This document shows positions 45,249 through 54,947 of a stretch of DNA of 64,000 bases, piece after piece. Below the pieces are notes generated by a model. It was not told the DNA's origin. It was given only the letters and a program-made list of their open reading frames with translations, and searched no databases. Location of the stretch: contig RSEH01000017.1 in the NCBI GenBank assembly GCA_006503475.1, forward strand, positions 62,001-126,000, read 5' to 3'. The first letter of the stretch is position 1. Each line of letters starts with the position of its first letter. Origin of the DNA: Stentor roeselii (taxonomy: Eukaryota; Ciliophora; Heterotrichea; Heterotrichida; Stentoridae). The translations under genes and the position numbers were made by a program.

Positions 45249-48200
45249 ATGTTTAAAGAAATTATTTTCATTCGAAATAATAATTTAATGAATATAAATC
45301 CATTAACCAAACGTTTTGGCTTTATTAGAGACCCTCACAAATCGCTTAGTAGCGTATCTGACGACTTTTCATCTGAAGTGCTCATCTCAGAAGTTAGGTC
45401 TTCAAGTCAACTATCAAAACTATACAAATCAAATTCAAGTAAGTCGAAACATTCGAAAGAATATACTCGAATGCTTAGTATGAAAGACCTGCAAGGATAT
45501 CTTCGACTAAGGATTAAAAATCGCTTTGAACTTTTAGACTTTGAGAAGGACAAGTTTCCTTTATTTGAAATAAGATGCAGTGTAAAAAGGATTTATTCAG
45601 CAATTTCAGAAATTTTCTTATTCATTATTAGCACCTGGTTGTTTGAGTTAATTACTTTAATGGTAATTATCTTAAATACCTTGGTGCTTTCACTTGATGG
45701 ACAACTTGATAACCAGAGCAGTTCATTAGAGATGTTTTTTATCTATTTTTATTCAATTGAAAGTTGTATGAAAATAATCGCTCTTGGCTTGATTTCAGGA
45801 AAATCATCTTATTTTAGAGATATTTTAAATATTATCGATTTTATCATTGTTGTAACTTCTTGGGTTGAAATCAATGCAGGAGCTGGGATAAAATTATCAG
45901 CTCTTAGAATTTTCAGAATAATTCGCCCTTTAAAAAGCATAAGTTCTGTGAAAGGTCTTCGATCAATAATAAAATCTCTCGGAAATTCTTTGCAACCTTT
46001 ACTCTCAGCTTTAGTCCTGATAACATTTTTCGTATTAATATTTTCAATAATCGGTTTACAACTGTGGCTTGGTTACTTTACTCAAAGATGTTTCGACATC
46101 CATACAGGAACATTTTCTTCTCAACTTTGCGGATCTGAAGACTGTCCAACGCCTTTCATCTGTGCAAAGTCTTTAGAAAATCCAAATTTCGGAACAGTGA
46201 ATTTCGACAATATTTTTTCATCATTAATAAATGTTTTCATGTGCATAACCCTTGAAGGTTGGACAAATATCATGAACTATGCGACAGACACTTATAGTTT
46301 TTATTCTTTTATTTATTTCGTGATGCTTGAGTTAATCGGGGCGAATATCATCGTGAATCTGACTCTTGCAATCATCACAAGTTCCTTTTGTGGGATTATC
46401 TCTGAAGAAAGCAATAAAAATTCACACGTCTCTGAAGAAATCAAGGAAAAAGTTGAATTGAAAATCAAGGAAATGTTGAAAAGTCTTGTTCGAGGATTGG
46501 ATAAGACTGAAATTTATGCTTTTGATAATGAGGAAAAGCTTTTTACGAAAAAATTTCGAAGAAGGCCGGGAATTTCGAATACTGTCAGAGAACCTAATAG
46601 TTTTTCCATGCTTGCTGAAGAAAATCAAGGTTTTCATGATGATGAATTCAGAACCAAGAAAAATTTAACTGTTTCAAATCGCGCTATTAGGGGATTCCCT
46701 GATTCTAGCAAAATCATGGAGTACTCTTTTGAATATCCTCATGATTTCAAAGCGAAACTTGGCGATTTCCGCACCTTAGCTGAAGAAAGAAGTGAAGAAT
46801 CGAAAAATGTTATGATCTTCTTGAAAATGTACGTAAAGACTTTAAAAATCAACAAAGAAACAGCGGAATTTGTGATTAATGAGCGAATTTCTCTGAAAAT
46901 TTTGGTTTTCGAGACAGATCTAGAGTTTAAACTAGAACCAGACAGTAAATCCGATGTTTTATTTTCAAATTCAATTCAGGATCTAAAGTCAGATCCAGTT
47001 TTTTACTCTTTTCAAAACATCCCCTCCTTTCTTCTCGCACGGCAAGAAAACCTAGAAAAACTAAAAAATCATTACAACGAACACAAAACAACTTTAAGTC
47101 TATTCCACTATCTTTCAATGTCTCACCAGCGAAAACAAGTATTTTCTATAATGGTCTTCAACGTTCAGAAGTTAATTCGAAGTCTCAACAATTCAAACGA
47201 CACCCAAGACAAAAACATCTACAAAGAGATAAACCCAGAAGCTCCCATCATTTACAATGACTCTTGGTTTATTTTTCCTTCACCAAACAGCACTTTTTTG
47301 AATAAGTTTCAAGAGTTTGTAGGAAAAATCATGAAAACTAAAACTGCGAATTGGCTTTCAACAATTGCGATTATTCTTAATACTGCTACCTTGGCTGTTG
47401 ACCATTATGGGATCTCTGAAGCGATGAGCAAGGTTTTGTTTACTACAAACTCGGTTTTTACTTATCTTTTTGTTGTGGAAACAAGCTTGAGACTGGTTGG
47501 AACTGGCTTTGTTGAGTATTTTCGAGATAAAATGAATTATTTTGATACAGTTGTCATCATTTTAAGCATTATTGAGTTTTTTATAGCATCTGGAACAAGT
47601 TTTTCGGCTTTTAGGGTTATTCGTGTTTTTCGTATTATCAGAGTATTGAAGATTGCAAGGATTTTTAGATATTTGACGTCGATTTCGCTTATTTTGCAGA
47701 CTTTGTCGAATTCGGTTTCGAGGTTTTTTTATCTTATTTTTTTCTTGGCTATTCTTTTGATTGTTTTTAGTTTACTTGGAATTCAGATTTTTAGAGGGAA
47801 TTTTGAGTTCTCGGAAGGACTTCCTAGAGCTAATTTTGAGAATTTTTATTCAGCTGTGCTTGCGATGTTTCAAGTTTTGTCTACTGAGAATTGGAATGAT
47901 GTATTAACTTCAAGTATTAGGTACCATCCCGCAAGTTCAATTTTTTTAGTTTCCTGGATAATTCTCGGTAACTTCATATTCATGAACCTCGTGCTAGCAA
48001 TTCTAATCCAAGGTTTTGACGAATCAGAAGAAGTAGAAAACGAGAATCTTCTATTTAAACCAAACAAAAACAAGTTATTAACTTTTTTCCAGCGAGACCA
48101 TTCAAATGTCTACGATAGCCGCGGTTCAGTCTTTATTTCTTTGAACTCCTTACGAACAATAAACGAATACAGCCCAAAAAGTTTATTCCTCTTCGAACAG

Positions 48201-50447
48201 CAAAACAAATTCCGTTTATTATCCTTAAAAATCGTATCAAACAAGCGATTTGAGCAGATAATCCTCATTCTAATCGCGATAAGTTCCCTTAAACTAGTCT
48301 GGGATACCTACAACATAAAAGAAACAAATCCAATTTCAATAGAAATTTCTTACTACTTCGATTTTTGCATCACTTTGGTCTTTGCAGCGGAACTTCTTCT
48401 GAAATCCATTAGTTTTGGTTTTGCCTTAAGCGAGTTTTCTTATATAAACGACCATTGGAACAAGTTAGACTTTCTCATTGTTATTATTTCAATCGTCGAC
48501 ATCTCAACTAAAACTTTCAGTCTTCCCGCTATCAAGTCTTTAAGACTTCTAAGAACTTTAAGACCTTTGAAGCTAATCAAGCATAATAATTCCATGAAAG
48601 TTGTAGTGACAGCTTTACTTGACTCACTAGCAGCGATTTTTAACGTTCTTCTTGTGATCATTATTTTTTGGCTTGTTTTTGCAATAATCGGAGTTGATTT
48701 ATTCTCTGGGAAACTTTACTGTTGCAATGTTGAAGGTTATAATAACAGAGAAGAATGTGAAAGCAGCGGATTTGAATGGGTGAACTCGAGGTTTAACTTT
48801 GATAATATAGGAGAAGCGATGATAACTTTATTTGTTGTTATTTCTCAGGAGTCCTGGCCAACGAGGATGTACGAAGGGATTGATGCGAAAGATGCAAATG
48901 TTTGTCCTGAGAAGAATTACAACCCTTTGGCCTCGATTTACTACATCACTTATCTCGTCCTCGGGAACTTCTTCCTCATCAACCTTTTCACAGCAGTGGT
49001 CTTCGAAAAGTTCAACAATGCGAAAAAAAAATCAGTCTCTCCTGCTTACTCTTTTATGAACAAGTCTCAGATACTTTGGATGGAAATGCAAAAACTTATA
49101 TTGGAATCTAGTCCTACTGTAGAAATGCTTCATGTTCCAAGTAATTCTATCAGAAAATGGTTTTATATGATCAGTAAAAGTAAAAGTTTTGAGTTGTTTG
49201 TGATGGTTGTTATTATTTTGAATATTGTTGTCATGTGCTTGCCTTTTGCAGGGGCAAGTTCGGGGTATACTGAAACTCTTGAAATTATTAACCAGTCTTG
49301 TACTTATTTTTTTATTTTGGAGGCAGGGATTAAGTTTGTGGCTCTTGGAAAACATTATTTGAAAAGTAATTGGAACAGATTAGATTGTTTTGTGGTTTTA
49401 TTTTCTATTCTGGAAATTATTTTAAGCAAATTTTTAACGCAGGAAGTGAAGTTGATTAAACAGATACCGCAGATAGTTAGGTTGTTGAGGGTGCTTAGAA
49501 TAGCGAGGATAACTCGGTTGCTGAAAATGTTTATTTATATTCAGAACCTTGTATTTCTACTTGCTCATTCAGTAGGCGCTATTTTAAATGTCCTATCTTT
49601 GCTGTTACTAGTCATGTTCATCTTCGCAATAACGGGAGTCTTTCTATTCTACTCAATTGAAAAAGGCGAGGTTGTGAACGACTTTTACAACTTTTCCAAC
49701 TTTTCATTCGCAATGTTAATAATCTGGAGAATCAGCACAGGTGAAGACTACCCAAGCATAATGTTAGACTGTTCCGAAGGACTAGGTTCAAAATTCGCCG
49801 TTCTTTACTTCATAGTTTTCATAATCACCGTTGACTTCATCGTTCTAGAGTTATTTGTTTCAGTAATTCTTCAGAACTACGAAGATTTTTCAACAAATCC
49901 AAACAGTGTCTTCAAAGTTTTTCACTTCTACTACAAGAAATTCATGAGAATCTGGATAAAGCACTCTTCAAATGAACTTGGAAGAAGAATGCATGACTCA
50001 CACTTAGCCCAGTTCATCTCTGAGATCTCAGCTGAATTCGAATTGAATCAAAATAATTCAAGGGCTTCAATGGTTCTTTTTAAATCGTTGAACCTGGAAA
50101 AAGACAAAAAAGGTTTTCTTTACTTTAACAATGTTCTTTATTACTTGATGAAAAAGAAGTTCTTTCAAAAAGCTTTACCTGAACAACACTCGATTGTTAA
50201 TAGACTTATAAGGAAAAATGAGGAAAGCTCTTTGGTTCAAATGAAAAAAATCAGGAAAAAAATTCTAGCTGAACTTGACGAGATTAAAAAAGAATATGAA
50301 CAGAAAAAGAATAAGTTTTTTTCTATTATTTTAGTCAAAAATGTTTTTACTAGTTGGAAGAAGTACTCGAAAAGGAATAAAAGTTGTGTTAGTGTCACTC
50401 CTTTGTTTACGGAAATTGAATTTCCTGGATATAATTCATTTAATTAA
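45249..50447 (+). CDS. Four-domain voltage-gated calcium channel alpha subunit
   Basis: A single frame of 1,732 residues with four repeats of six membrane segments. Each repeat has an Arg/Lys ladder in its fourth segment, for example ALRIFRIIRPLKS in I, FRVIRVFRIIRVLKI in II, LRLLRTLRPLKL in III and VRLLRVLRIARITRLLK in IV. The selectivity residues read TLEGW (near 334), STENW (near 879), SQESW (near 1199) and STGEDY (near 1497), giving E-E-E-E, the calcium-selective pattern of Cav channels, not the DEKA of animal sodium channels. In ciliates such channels sit in the ciliary membrane and drive reversal of beating. No clear IQ motif is seen in the short C-terminal tail. No intron. Confidence 0.94.
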   Translation: MFKEIIFIRNNNLMNINPLTKRFGFIRDPHKSLSSVSDDFSSEVLISEVRSSSQLSKLYKSNSSKSKHSKEYTRMLSMKDLQGYLRLRIKNRFELLDFEKDKFPLFEIRCSVKRIYSAISEIFLFIISTWLFELITLMVIILNTLVLSLDGQLDNQSSSLEMFFIYFYSIESCMKIIALGLISGKSSYFRDILNIIDFIIVVTSWVEINAGAGIKLSALRIFRIIRPLKSISSVKGLRSIIKSLGNSLQPLLSALVLITFFVLIFSIIGLQLWLGYFTQRCFDIHTGTFSSQLCGSEDCPTPFICAKSLENPNFGTVNFDNIFSSLINVFMCITLEGWTNIMNYATDTYSFYSFIYFVMLELIGANIIVNLTLAIITSSFCGIISEESNKNSHVSEEIKEKVELKIKEMLKSLVRGLDKTEIYAFDNEEKLFTKKFRRRPGISNTVREPNSFSMLAEENQGFHDDEFRTKKNLTVSNRAIRGFPDSSKIMEYSFEYPHDFKAKLGDFRTLAEERSEESKNVMIFLKMYVKTLKINKETAEFVINERISLKILVFETDLEFKLEPDSKSDVLFSNSIQDLKSDPVFYSFQNIPSFLLARQENLEKLKNHYNEHKTTLSLFHYLSMSHQRKQVFSIMVFNVQKLIRSLNNSNDTQDKNIYKEINPEAPIIYNDSWFIFPSPNSTFLNKFQEFVGKIMKTKTANWLSTIAIILNTATLAVDHYGISEAMSKVLFTTNSVFTYLFVVETSLRLVGTGFVEYFRDKMNYFDTVVIILSIIEFFIASGTSFSAFRVIRVFRIIRVLKIARIFRYLTSISLILQTLSNSVSRFFYLIFFLAILLIVFSLLGIQIFRGNFEFSEGLPRANFENFYSAVLAMFQVLSTENWNDVLTSSIRYHPASSIFLVSWIILGNFIFMNLVLAILIQGFDESEEVENENLLFKPNKNKLLTFFQRDHSNVYDSRGSVFISLNSLRTINEYSPKSLFLFEQQNKFRLLSLKIVSNKRFEQIILILIAISSLKLVWDTYNIKETNPISIEISYYFDFCITLVFAAELLLKSISFGFALSEFSYINDHWNKLDFLIVIISIVDISTKTFSLPAIKSLRLLRTLRPLKLIKHNNSMKVVVTALLDSLAAIFNVLLVIIIFWLVFAIIGVDLFSGKLYCCNVEGYNNREECESSGFEWVNSRFNFDNIGEAMITLFVVISQESWPTRMYEGIDAKDANVCPEKNYNPLASIYYITYLVLGNFFLINLFTAVVFEKFNNAKKKSVSPAYSFMNKSQILWMEMQKLILESSPTVEMLHVPSNSIRKWFYMISKSKSFELFVMVVIILNIVVMCLPFAGASSGYTETLEIINQSCTYFFILEAGIKFVALGKHYLKSNWNRLDCFVVLFSILEIILSKFLTQEVKLIKQIPQIVRLLRVLRIARITRLLKMFIYIQNLVFLLAHSVGAILNVLSLLLLVMFIFAITGVFLFYSIEKGEVVNDFYNFSNFSFAMLIIWRISTGEDYPSIMLDCSEGLGSKFAVLYFIVFIITVDFIVLELFVSVILQNYEDFSTNPNSVFKVFHFYYKKFMRIWIKHSSNELGRRMHDSHLAQFISEISAEFELNQNNSRASMVLFKSLNLEKDKKGFLYFNNVLYYLMKKKFFQKALPEQHSIVNRLIRKNEESSLVQMKKIRKKILAELDEIKKEYEQKKNKFFSIILVKNVFTSWKKYSKRNKSCVSVTPLFTEIEFPGYNSFN

Positions 50448-50756
50448 TGGAATTTTTGGATTTGCACTGACTTGGTCGAGTGCGAAAGAGACTCATAGAT
50501 CTCTGCATGGATCTCGTTGGATCTGTGCTAAATTATATGAGAGAGCTCATTAGTCACTTTGGGTTGGGATTAGGAGTTTTTATGAAGGGGTAGGATTGAG
50601 CAGGTTTCATCAACTTAAAATATCTAGGTGTTTTCGCTGGATTTAAGAGAGAGATTAGTTTTCTTCAAAATACTTTTAGAGGTGAAAGGTAGAATGTCGT
50701 CAAATCGACTTATTCGTGAACTTCTAGAAATTTTATTCTTTGGCTAAACATGTCAA
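50448..50756. other. Intergenic with small hairpins
   Basis: A 309-bp spacer between convergent genes. The first 110 bp are less AT-rich than other spacers and contain two short inverted repeats: GCACTGACTTGGTCGAGTGC near 50465, and AGAGA...TCTCT near 50486. These could belong to a small RNA or a shared 3' end signal. No known RNA family was recognised. The rest holds nothing I can support. Confidence 0.4.
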
Positions 50757-51317
50757 TTAATTACTAAGCCAGTCGATTTCTTCACTATTCTTAATAATCC
50801 TCTTCAGATGATTTTTCCTTTTAACTACCTTAGAAATCATTAGTTTCCTTTTATTAGTAGCAAGTCCCTGATGAATCCTGGCCCCTTTATCAGGACCATT
50901 GAAAAATTTCAACTGTAAAGTTTTCATCGAGTAGCTTTCTTTACTCGCCCCAGTCCTAAAGTGAATCATTTTATTCCTAGCAAGAATTCTTTCAGACAAC
51001 AAAGGAATACTTGAAATACTTTCAGTGCAAGATTTAGTCTTATAATGCAAAACGTGAGGTTCAACTTTTTCAGGTGATTTTGTCTGAATAGCATTATTTT
51101 TGCTATTTTCTTCTGCATGGTACAGTTTTCTTTCTAATCCTGTCCTGAAAAGAGATGCAGAAGTTAAAGGATTCGTCTGAAGTGAAACAATTCTAAGAAA
51201 AGGGTTCACATCTCGAGAAGTCTTCGGCCTGTTCTCAGAGAGTTTCCTGACATGGGTGAAATCAGAGAAGTTCCTTATCATAATATAATCATTATTCCAT
51301 ACTTCTGAAGAAAACAT
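50757..51317 (-). CDS. Small basic unknown protein
   Basis: A 186-residue basic protein without hydrophobic segments. It is rich in K, R, S and N and contains scattered aromatic residues and a conserved-looking stretch KFFNGPDKGARIHQGLATNKRK. Probably disordered in part. The family is not recognised. Its ATG lies 59 bp from that of the divergent CEP135-like gene, so they may be expressed together; that is inference. Confidence 0.65.
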   Translation of the reverse strand: MFSSEVWNNDYIMIRNFSDFTHVRKLSENRPKTSRDVNPFLRIVSLQTNPLTSASLFRTGLERKLYHAEENSKNNAIQTKSPEKVEPHVLHYKTKSCTESISSIPLLSERILARNKMIHFRTGASKESYSMKTLQLKFFNGPDKGARIHQGLATNKRKLMISKVVKRKNHLKRIIKNSEEIDWLSN

Positions 51318-51376
51318 TGAATCAGTTTTAGTTTCATATCTCTTCAGTCATTCAAACAAGTTTCTTAGAGCCATAA

Positions 51377-54300
51377 ATGGAAGAACAACGGAAATTCAAA
51401 TTTTTGAAAAACAAACTTGAAGCCATGAACTATCATCAGCACCTTTCTTTTGATTCTATTCCTTTAGTGGAAGCTTTGCTTAGTGATATTATCAATCTTA
51501 ACTCGAGTCTTTCAAGGGTTAGGCTACAAAAAAGCGACCCTGAAGCTATTCGTGAGTTGTCTGAAAGAATTGAATTTTTGAAAAGAGAAAAACTTGCATT
51601 GGAAGATGAAATTAAGAGAGGAGGGTTCTCGTATAATGATAGGGATAGTTTGGCCTTGACTGTTGAGGATTTGAGAAGGGAGAACAAAATTCTTAGTCAA
51701 AAGATTCAAACTTTTAACCCTATCCGGGCAACAGAGCAACGTGAGCAAGTGGATAAGCTTTATTCAGATTTCAATTATATAAAGCAACAGCTTGAGTCGA
51801 GTGAAGAAAATGTTCAGAAATTATCTTTTGAGAATAAATGTCTGCAGGATCGCCTTCGATCTGCTGAAAGTCAGGTTGTCAGCCTTCGAAAAGACTTGGA
51901 TGTCTCTTCGATGACTATCAAAGATATCACCAGCGAGAACAGATCAACAACTGAGGAGTTCTACTCATTAAAAAAAGTAATAACCTCATACGAAGCCAAA
52001 ATCAACTACTACGAAGAAGAAATCAACTCTTTACGACTAGAAAGCCAAAAAACTTCTCACTTCAGCCGAGGACTAGAACAACAAATCTCAAGTTTAAACA
52101 AAGAGCTGAGCAAAAACAGAAGTGAGCTCGAAATGGCAACATCATCTAAAACACGTCTCTCATCTCAAGTCGATTCCCTTCAAAGACAACTAGACATAAT
52201 CCAATCCGAAAACGACAAACTCCACACATTACGAGACGAAGACCGAGGAATAATCAGCGATTTAGAAGAAAAATGCAAAGAATTAGAAGAAAACTACAGA
52301 AGTCTTCAAGAAAAACTCCGAGTCGTCCAAAGAGAAAGTCAAGGATTCTGCGAAGTGATTCGTGAAAAAGGTGAAGAACTTCGAGGAAAAGAACAGATAA
52401 AAAAATCTCTTGAAAAAGAAATAAAAGAACTTAGAGCTGTTACTTTAAAATTCGAAGAATCTCTTCAAGAAAATAGAAAACTTCGAGATTTAAATGAAAA
52501 TATCAACCATGAAAATAAATCTCTTCAAAATAACATCCGCGACCTTTCCTTGGCAATCAAGTCAAAAGAAGAGGACTTTCGATGTTTAAAGAACTCTTTC
52601 GACCTCTCAAATAAAGAAATAGAAGCTCTTCGTACAAGACTTGACGATGAACAACAAAGAATTTTCACTCTAACCTCCTCCCTTCGACAAGCTGAAAAAA
52701 CCGAGGAAAACCTGAGAACAACAAAAAACTTTTTAGACGATTCTGAAAAACGTGAGAAAAAACTTCAAAAAGAACTAGAAAACCTTCAGATGGTCCTTTT
52801 AAAGACTGAAGAAAAATCGAATTTCAATCAAAAAGCGCTGGAATCAGCGCATTCAACGATTCATTCTTTACAAGCCGAATCAAGTAAACTTCAGAAAAAC
52901 TTATCAGATATGAACAACCGGGATAATATCAAGTCGATTGAAATAACAAGATACGAGTCGCGTGTTCAGCACCTAGCAGCTGAAATCGACGATTTAAAAA
53001 GAAAACTTGCAGAAGTCGAACATTCAAAACTCCATCTCGCTGAAGAGCTCAGAGACAGACAAAAGGCTTTAAACGCTGAACAAGGCCAAGTCACAAGAAT
53101 TTCTGATCAGCTCTTGCATTTAAAAGACCTGCTAGCGTCTTCAGAAAGTTCAAGAAACGAGTATTTAAGAAAAATCGAACTTTTTCAATCAGGTGACCTT
53201 GAAAAAGAAGCGATTATCAAAAGGTTAAAAGAAGAAGTCAATACTTTAAAGAAAATTTTACATCAACATGAAAGAACTATTAATGATGCTGCTAATGAAA
53301 AAGATAAACTTTTCAAAGAAATCGAATCATGTAAATATGAAAATTCCAGAAAAAATGATGAAAACTTGCAAGGATTAAATAATCTTAAAAGAGCTGCATC
53401 GGAAATTGAAGACTTGAGAACTAGGAATAAAAATTTAGTTGAAAGTGAAGAAAATTTCAAGAGAAGTTGGCGTGATAGTGAAATTGAAAGGTCAAGAATT
53501 CATGAAATTAACTTGGCTTTGAATCATCAAATTGAAGATTTAAAGAAAAACTGTGAAAAGTTTCAAAGACAGTTTCAGGACTTGACGAAAGAATTTGGAA
53601 TAAATGAAGGAAGACTTAAAAATTTAGAAGATCGATTTAATCAGGTTAACTTTGAAAAAGAAGGACTTTTTAATAAGTGTGAAGAATTGACTAGAGACCT
53701 CAGAGCGAAAATAGAATTTTCTGCTGGTATTACAAGAGAAAAGGAAGATCTGAGTATAAAAATCAGGTGTTTATCTGAAGAATATGATAAACTTCTCAGA
53801 GCGTATGATTATCTCAATCTTGACTTCAAAAAACTCTCAGGAAAAGCTTCAGCATCTGAATCTTTAACAGAAAACTTAAAAAAACAAGAAGATCTCTACC
53901 TAAGAAAAATAAAAGAACTCGAAGACCAACTTCGAAACCTTTTCAGAACCTGCGAAATGTCAGAGTTTAAAAGAATCGAAGCTGAAAAAACCGCAGAAGC
54001 TTTTATAAACGACGTGAAAACCTCGAAAAATATGAACCGCGAACTGGATAATGCTCGAGAAGACCTACATCGAAGATTAAACTCAATTGAAAATGAAAAG
54101 TTGTTTTTTGAGACAAGAGCCAGAAGTGCTGAAAATGAAATTTCAAATTTAAAAGCTCAACTTGATTATGAAAAGAAAAAAACTTTGGAATATGAATCAA
54201 GAAGCTTTTCTATTAAGGAGTCTATGAAAAGACAAGAACTTGAAGATGAAAAAAATAGAAGTCTTCAGATGCAGAACTCGGATCTGGTTTCTGAGCTTCA

Positions 54301-54442
54301 TAAACAGATTGAGATGTATAAGGTTGAGGGACTTAGGGTGGAAATGAATTATATGAAATTGTTGGATGAGTTGAATTTGACGAAACATAAACTTAATAGA
54401 GCTGAGGCTCGGGTTGCTGATCTGGAGTTGTCTTTAAGATAA
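51377..54442 (+). CDS. CEP135: CEP135/Bld10-like basal body protein
   Basis: A 1,021-residue protein that is coiled coil from about residue 55 to the end. The N-terminus, KFKFLKNKLEAMNYHQHLSFDSIPLVEALLSDIINLNSSLSRV, follows the conserved start of CEP135 and TSGA10 (RKRLDQLGY..TL..E.LPLVEKLFSDL). The remainder has uniform heptads rich in E, K, L and R with repeated phrases such as SLEKEIKELRA. CEP135/Bld10 links the cartwheel spokes to the triplet microtubules and is needed for basal body assembly in ciliates and algae, fitting a cell covered in cilia. No intron. Confidence 0.83.
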   Translation: MEEQRKFKFLKNKLEAMNYHQHLSFDSIPLVEALLSDIINLNSSLSRVRLQKSDPEAIRELSERIEFLKREKLALEDEIKRGGFSYNDRDSLALTVEDLRRENKILSQKIQTFNPIRATEQREQVDKLYSDFNYIKQQLESSEENVQKLSFENKCLQDRLRSAESQVVSLRKDLDVSSMTIKDITSENRSTTEEFYSLKKVITSYEAKINYYEEEINSLRLESQKTSHFSRGLEQQISSLNKELSKNRSELEMATSSKTRLSSQVDSLQRQLDIIQSENDKLHTLRDEDRGIISDLEEKCKELEENYRSLQEKLRVVQRESQGFCEVIREKGEELRGKEQIKKSLEKEIKELRAVTLKFEESLQENRKLRDLNENINHENKSLQNNIRDLSLAIKSKEEDFRCLKNSFDLSNKEIEALRTRLDDEQQRIFTLTSSLRQAEKTEENLRTTKNFLDDSEKREKKLQKELENLQMVLLKTEEKSNFNQKALESAHSTIHSLQAESSKLQKNLSDMNNRDNIKSIEITRYESRVQHLAAEIDDLKRKLAEVEHSKLHLAEELRDRQKALNAEQGQVTRISDQLLHLKDLLASSESSRNEYLRKIELFQSGDLEKEAIIKRLKEEVNTLKKILHQHERTINDAANEKDKLFKEIESCKYENSRKNDENLQGLNNLKRAASEIEDLRTRNKNLVESEENFKRSWRDSEIERSRIHEINLALNHQIEDLKKNCEKFQRQFQDLTKEFGINEGRLKNLEDRFNQVNFEKEGLFNKCEELTRDLRAKIEFSAGITREKEDLSIKIRCLSEEYDKLLRAYDYLNLDFKKLSGKASASESLTENLKKQEDLYLRKIKELEDQLRNLFRTCEMSEFKRIEAEKTAEAFINDVKTSKNMNRELDNAREDLHRRLNSIENEKLFFETRARSAENEISNLKAQLDYEKKKTLEYESRSFSIKESMKRQELEDEKNRSLQMQNSDLVSELHKQIEMYKVEGLRVEMNYMKLLDELNLTKHKLNRAEARVADLELSLR

Positions 54443-54947
54443 TATAATTATTTAATTTTAGATGTGATTTGTTAAGAGAAGTGAATAATTTAGATGTGAT
54501 TTTCTAAGGAGAAGTAAATAATTTAGATGTGATTTGTTAAGAGAAGTGAATAATTTAGATGTGATTTTCTAAGGAGAAGTAAATAATTTAGATTTGATTT
54601 GTTTTGAGAAGTTAATAATTTCATTTTAGATGTGATTGTTTAAGGAGAAGAGAACATGAGAAGAGTGATTAAAATATGGTTTTTGGTATCTAATGAATGC
54701 TTTAGTGAGAATTTGTTCATTAAACAAACTGAATAAATCTCATAATTTATCTATAAAATTTCACTGTCGCTTTTAATCTTTATATAAATTGGAAACAGAA
54801 AAATAAATCCTCACCAGCAAATAATCAAATTTCCTCCAGACAATAAAACACTTTAAAAATAATCATAATCTTCAAACCCTAAAAAAATCCCATCTCTCTA
54901 ATCCTTAAAATTAATTTCTGAATTACTACTACCCTTTCACTCTATTA
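54443..54947. other. Intergenic with minisatellite
   Basis: A 505-bp spacer between convergent genes. The left 200 bp is the minisatellite listed separately. The right part is AT-rich, with CCCT-like pyrimidine tracts near the minus-strand gene's stop. No coding relic was seen. Confidence 0.6.
54459..54650 (+). repeat. 32/33-bp minisatellite, two alternating variants
   Basis: Six copies of a unit beginning GATGTGATT start at 54461, 54493, 54526, 54558, 54591 and 54629. Two variants alternate, one with GTTAAGAGAAGTGAATAATT and one with TCTAAGGAGAAGTAAATAAT, so the true repeat is a dimer of about 65 bp. The last copies are worn. It lies just after the CEP135-like stop codon. Confidence 0.88.

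Noticed and set aside
50341-50553. 70-codon frame overlapping the end of the calcium channel
   Set aside because: It lies mostly inside the channel gene in another frame, begins there, and has no family resemblance.
54459-54650. CRISPR array
   Set aside because: Units are directly adjacent with no unique spacers and belong to a eukaryotic genome.
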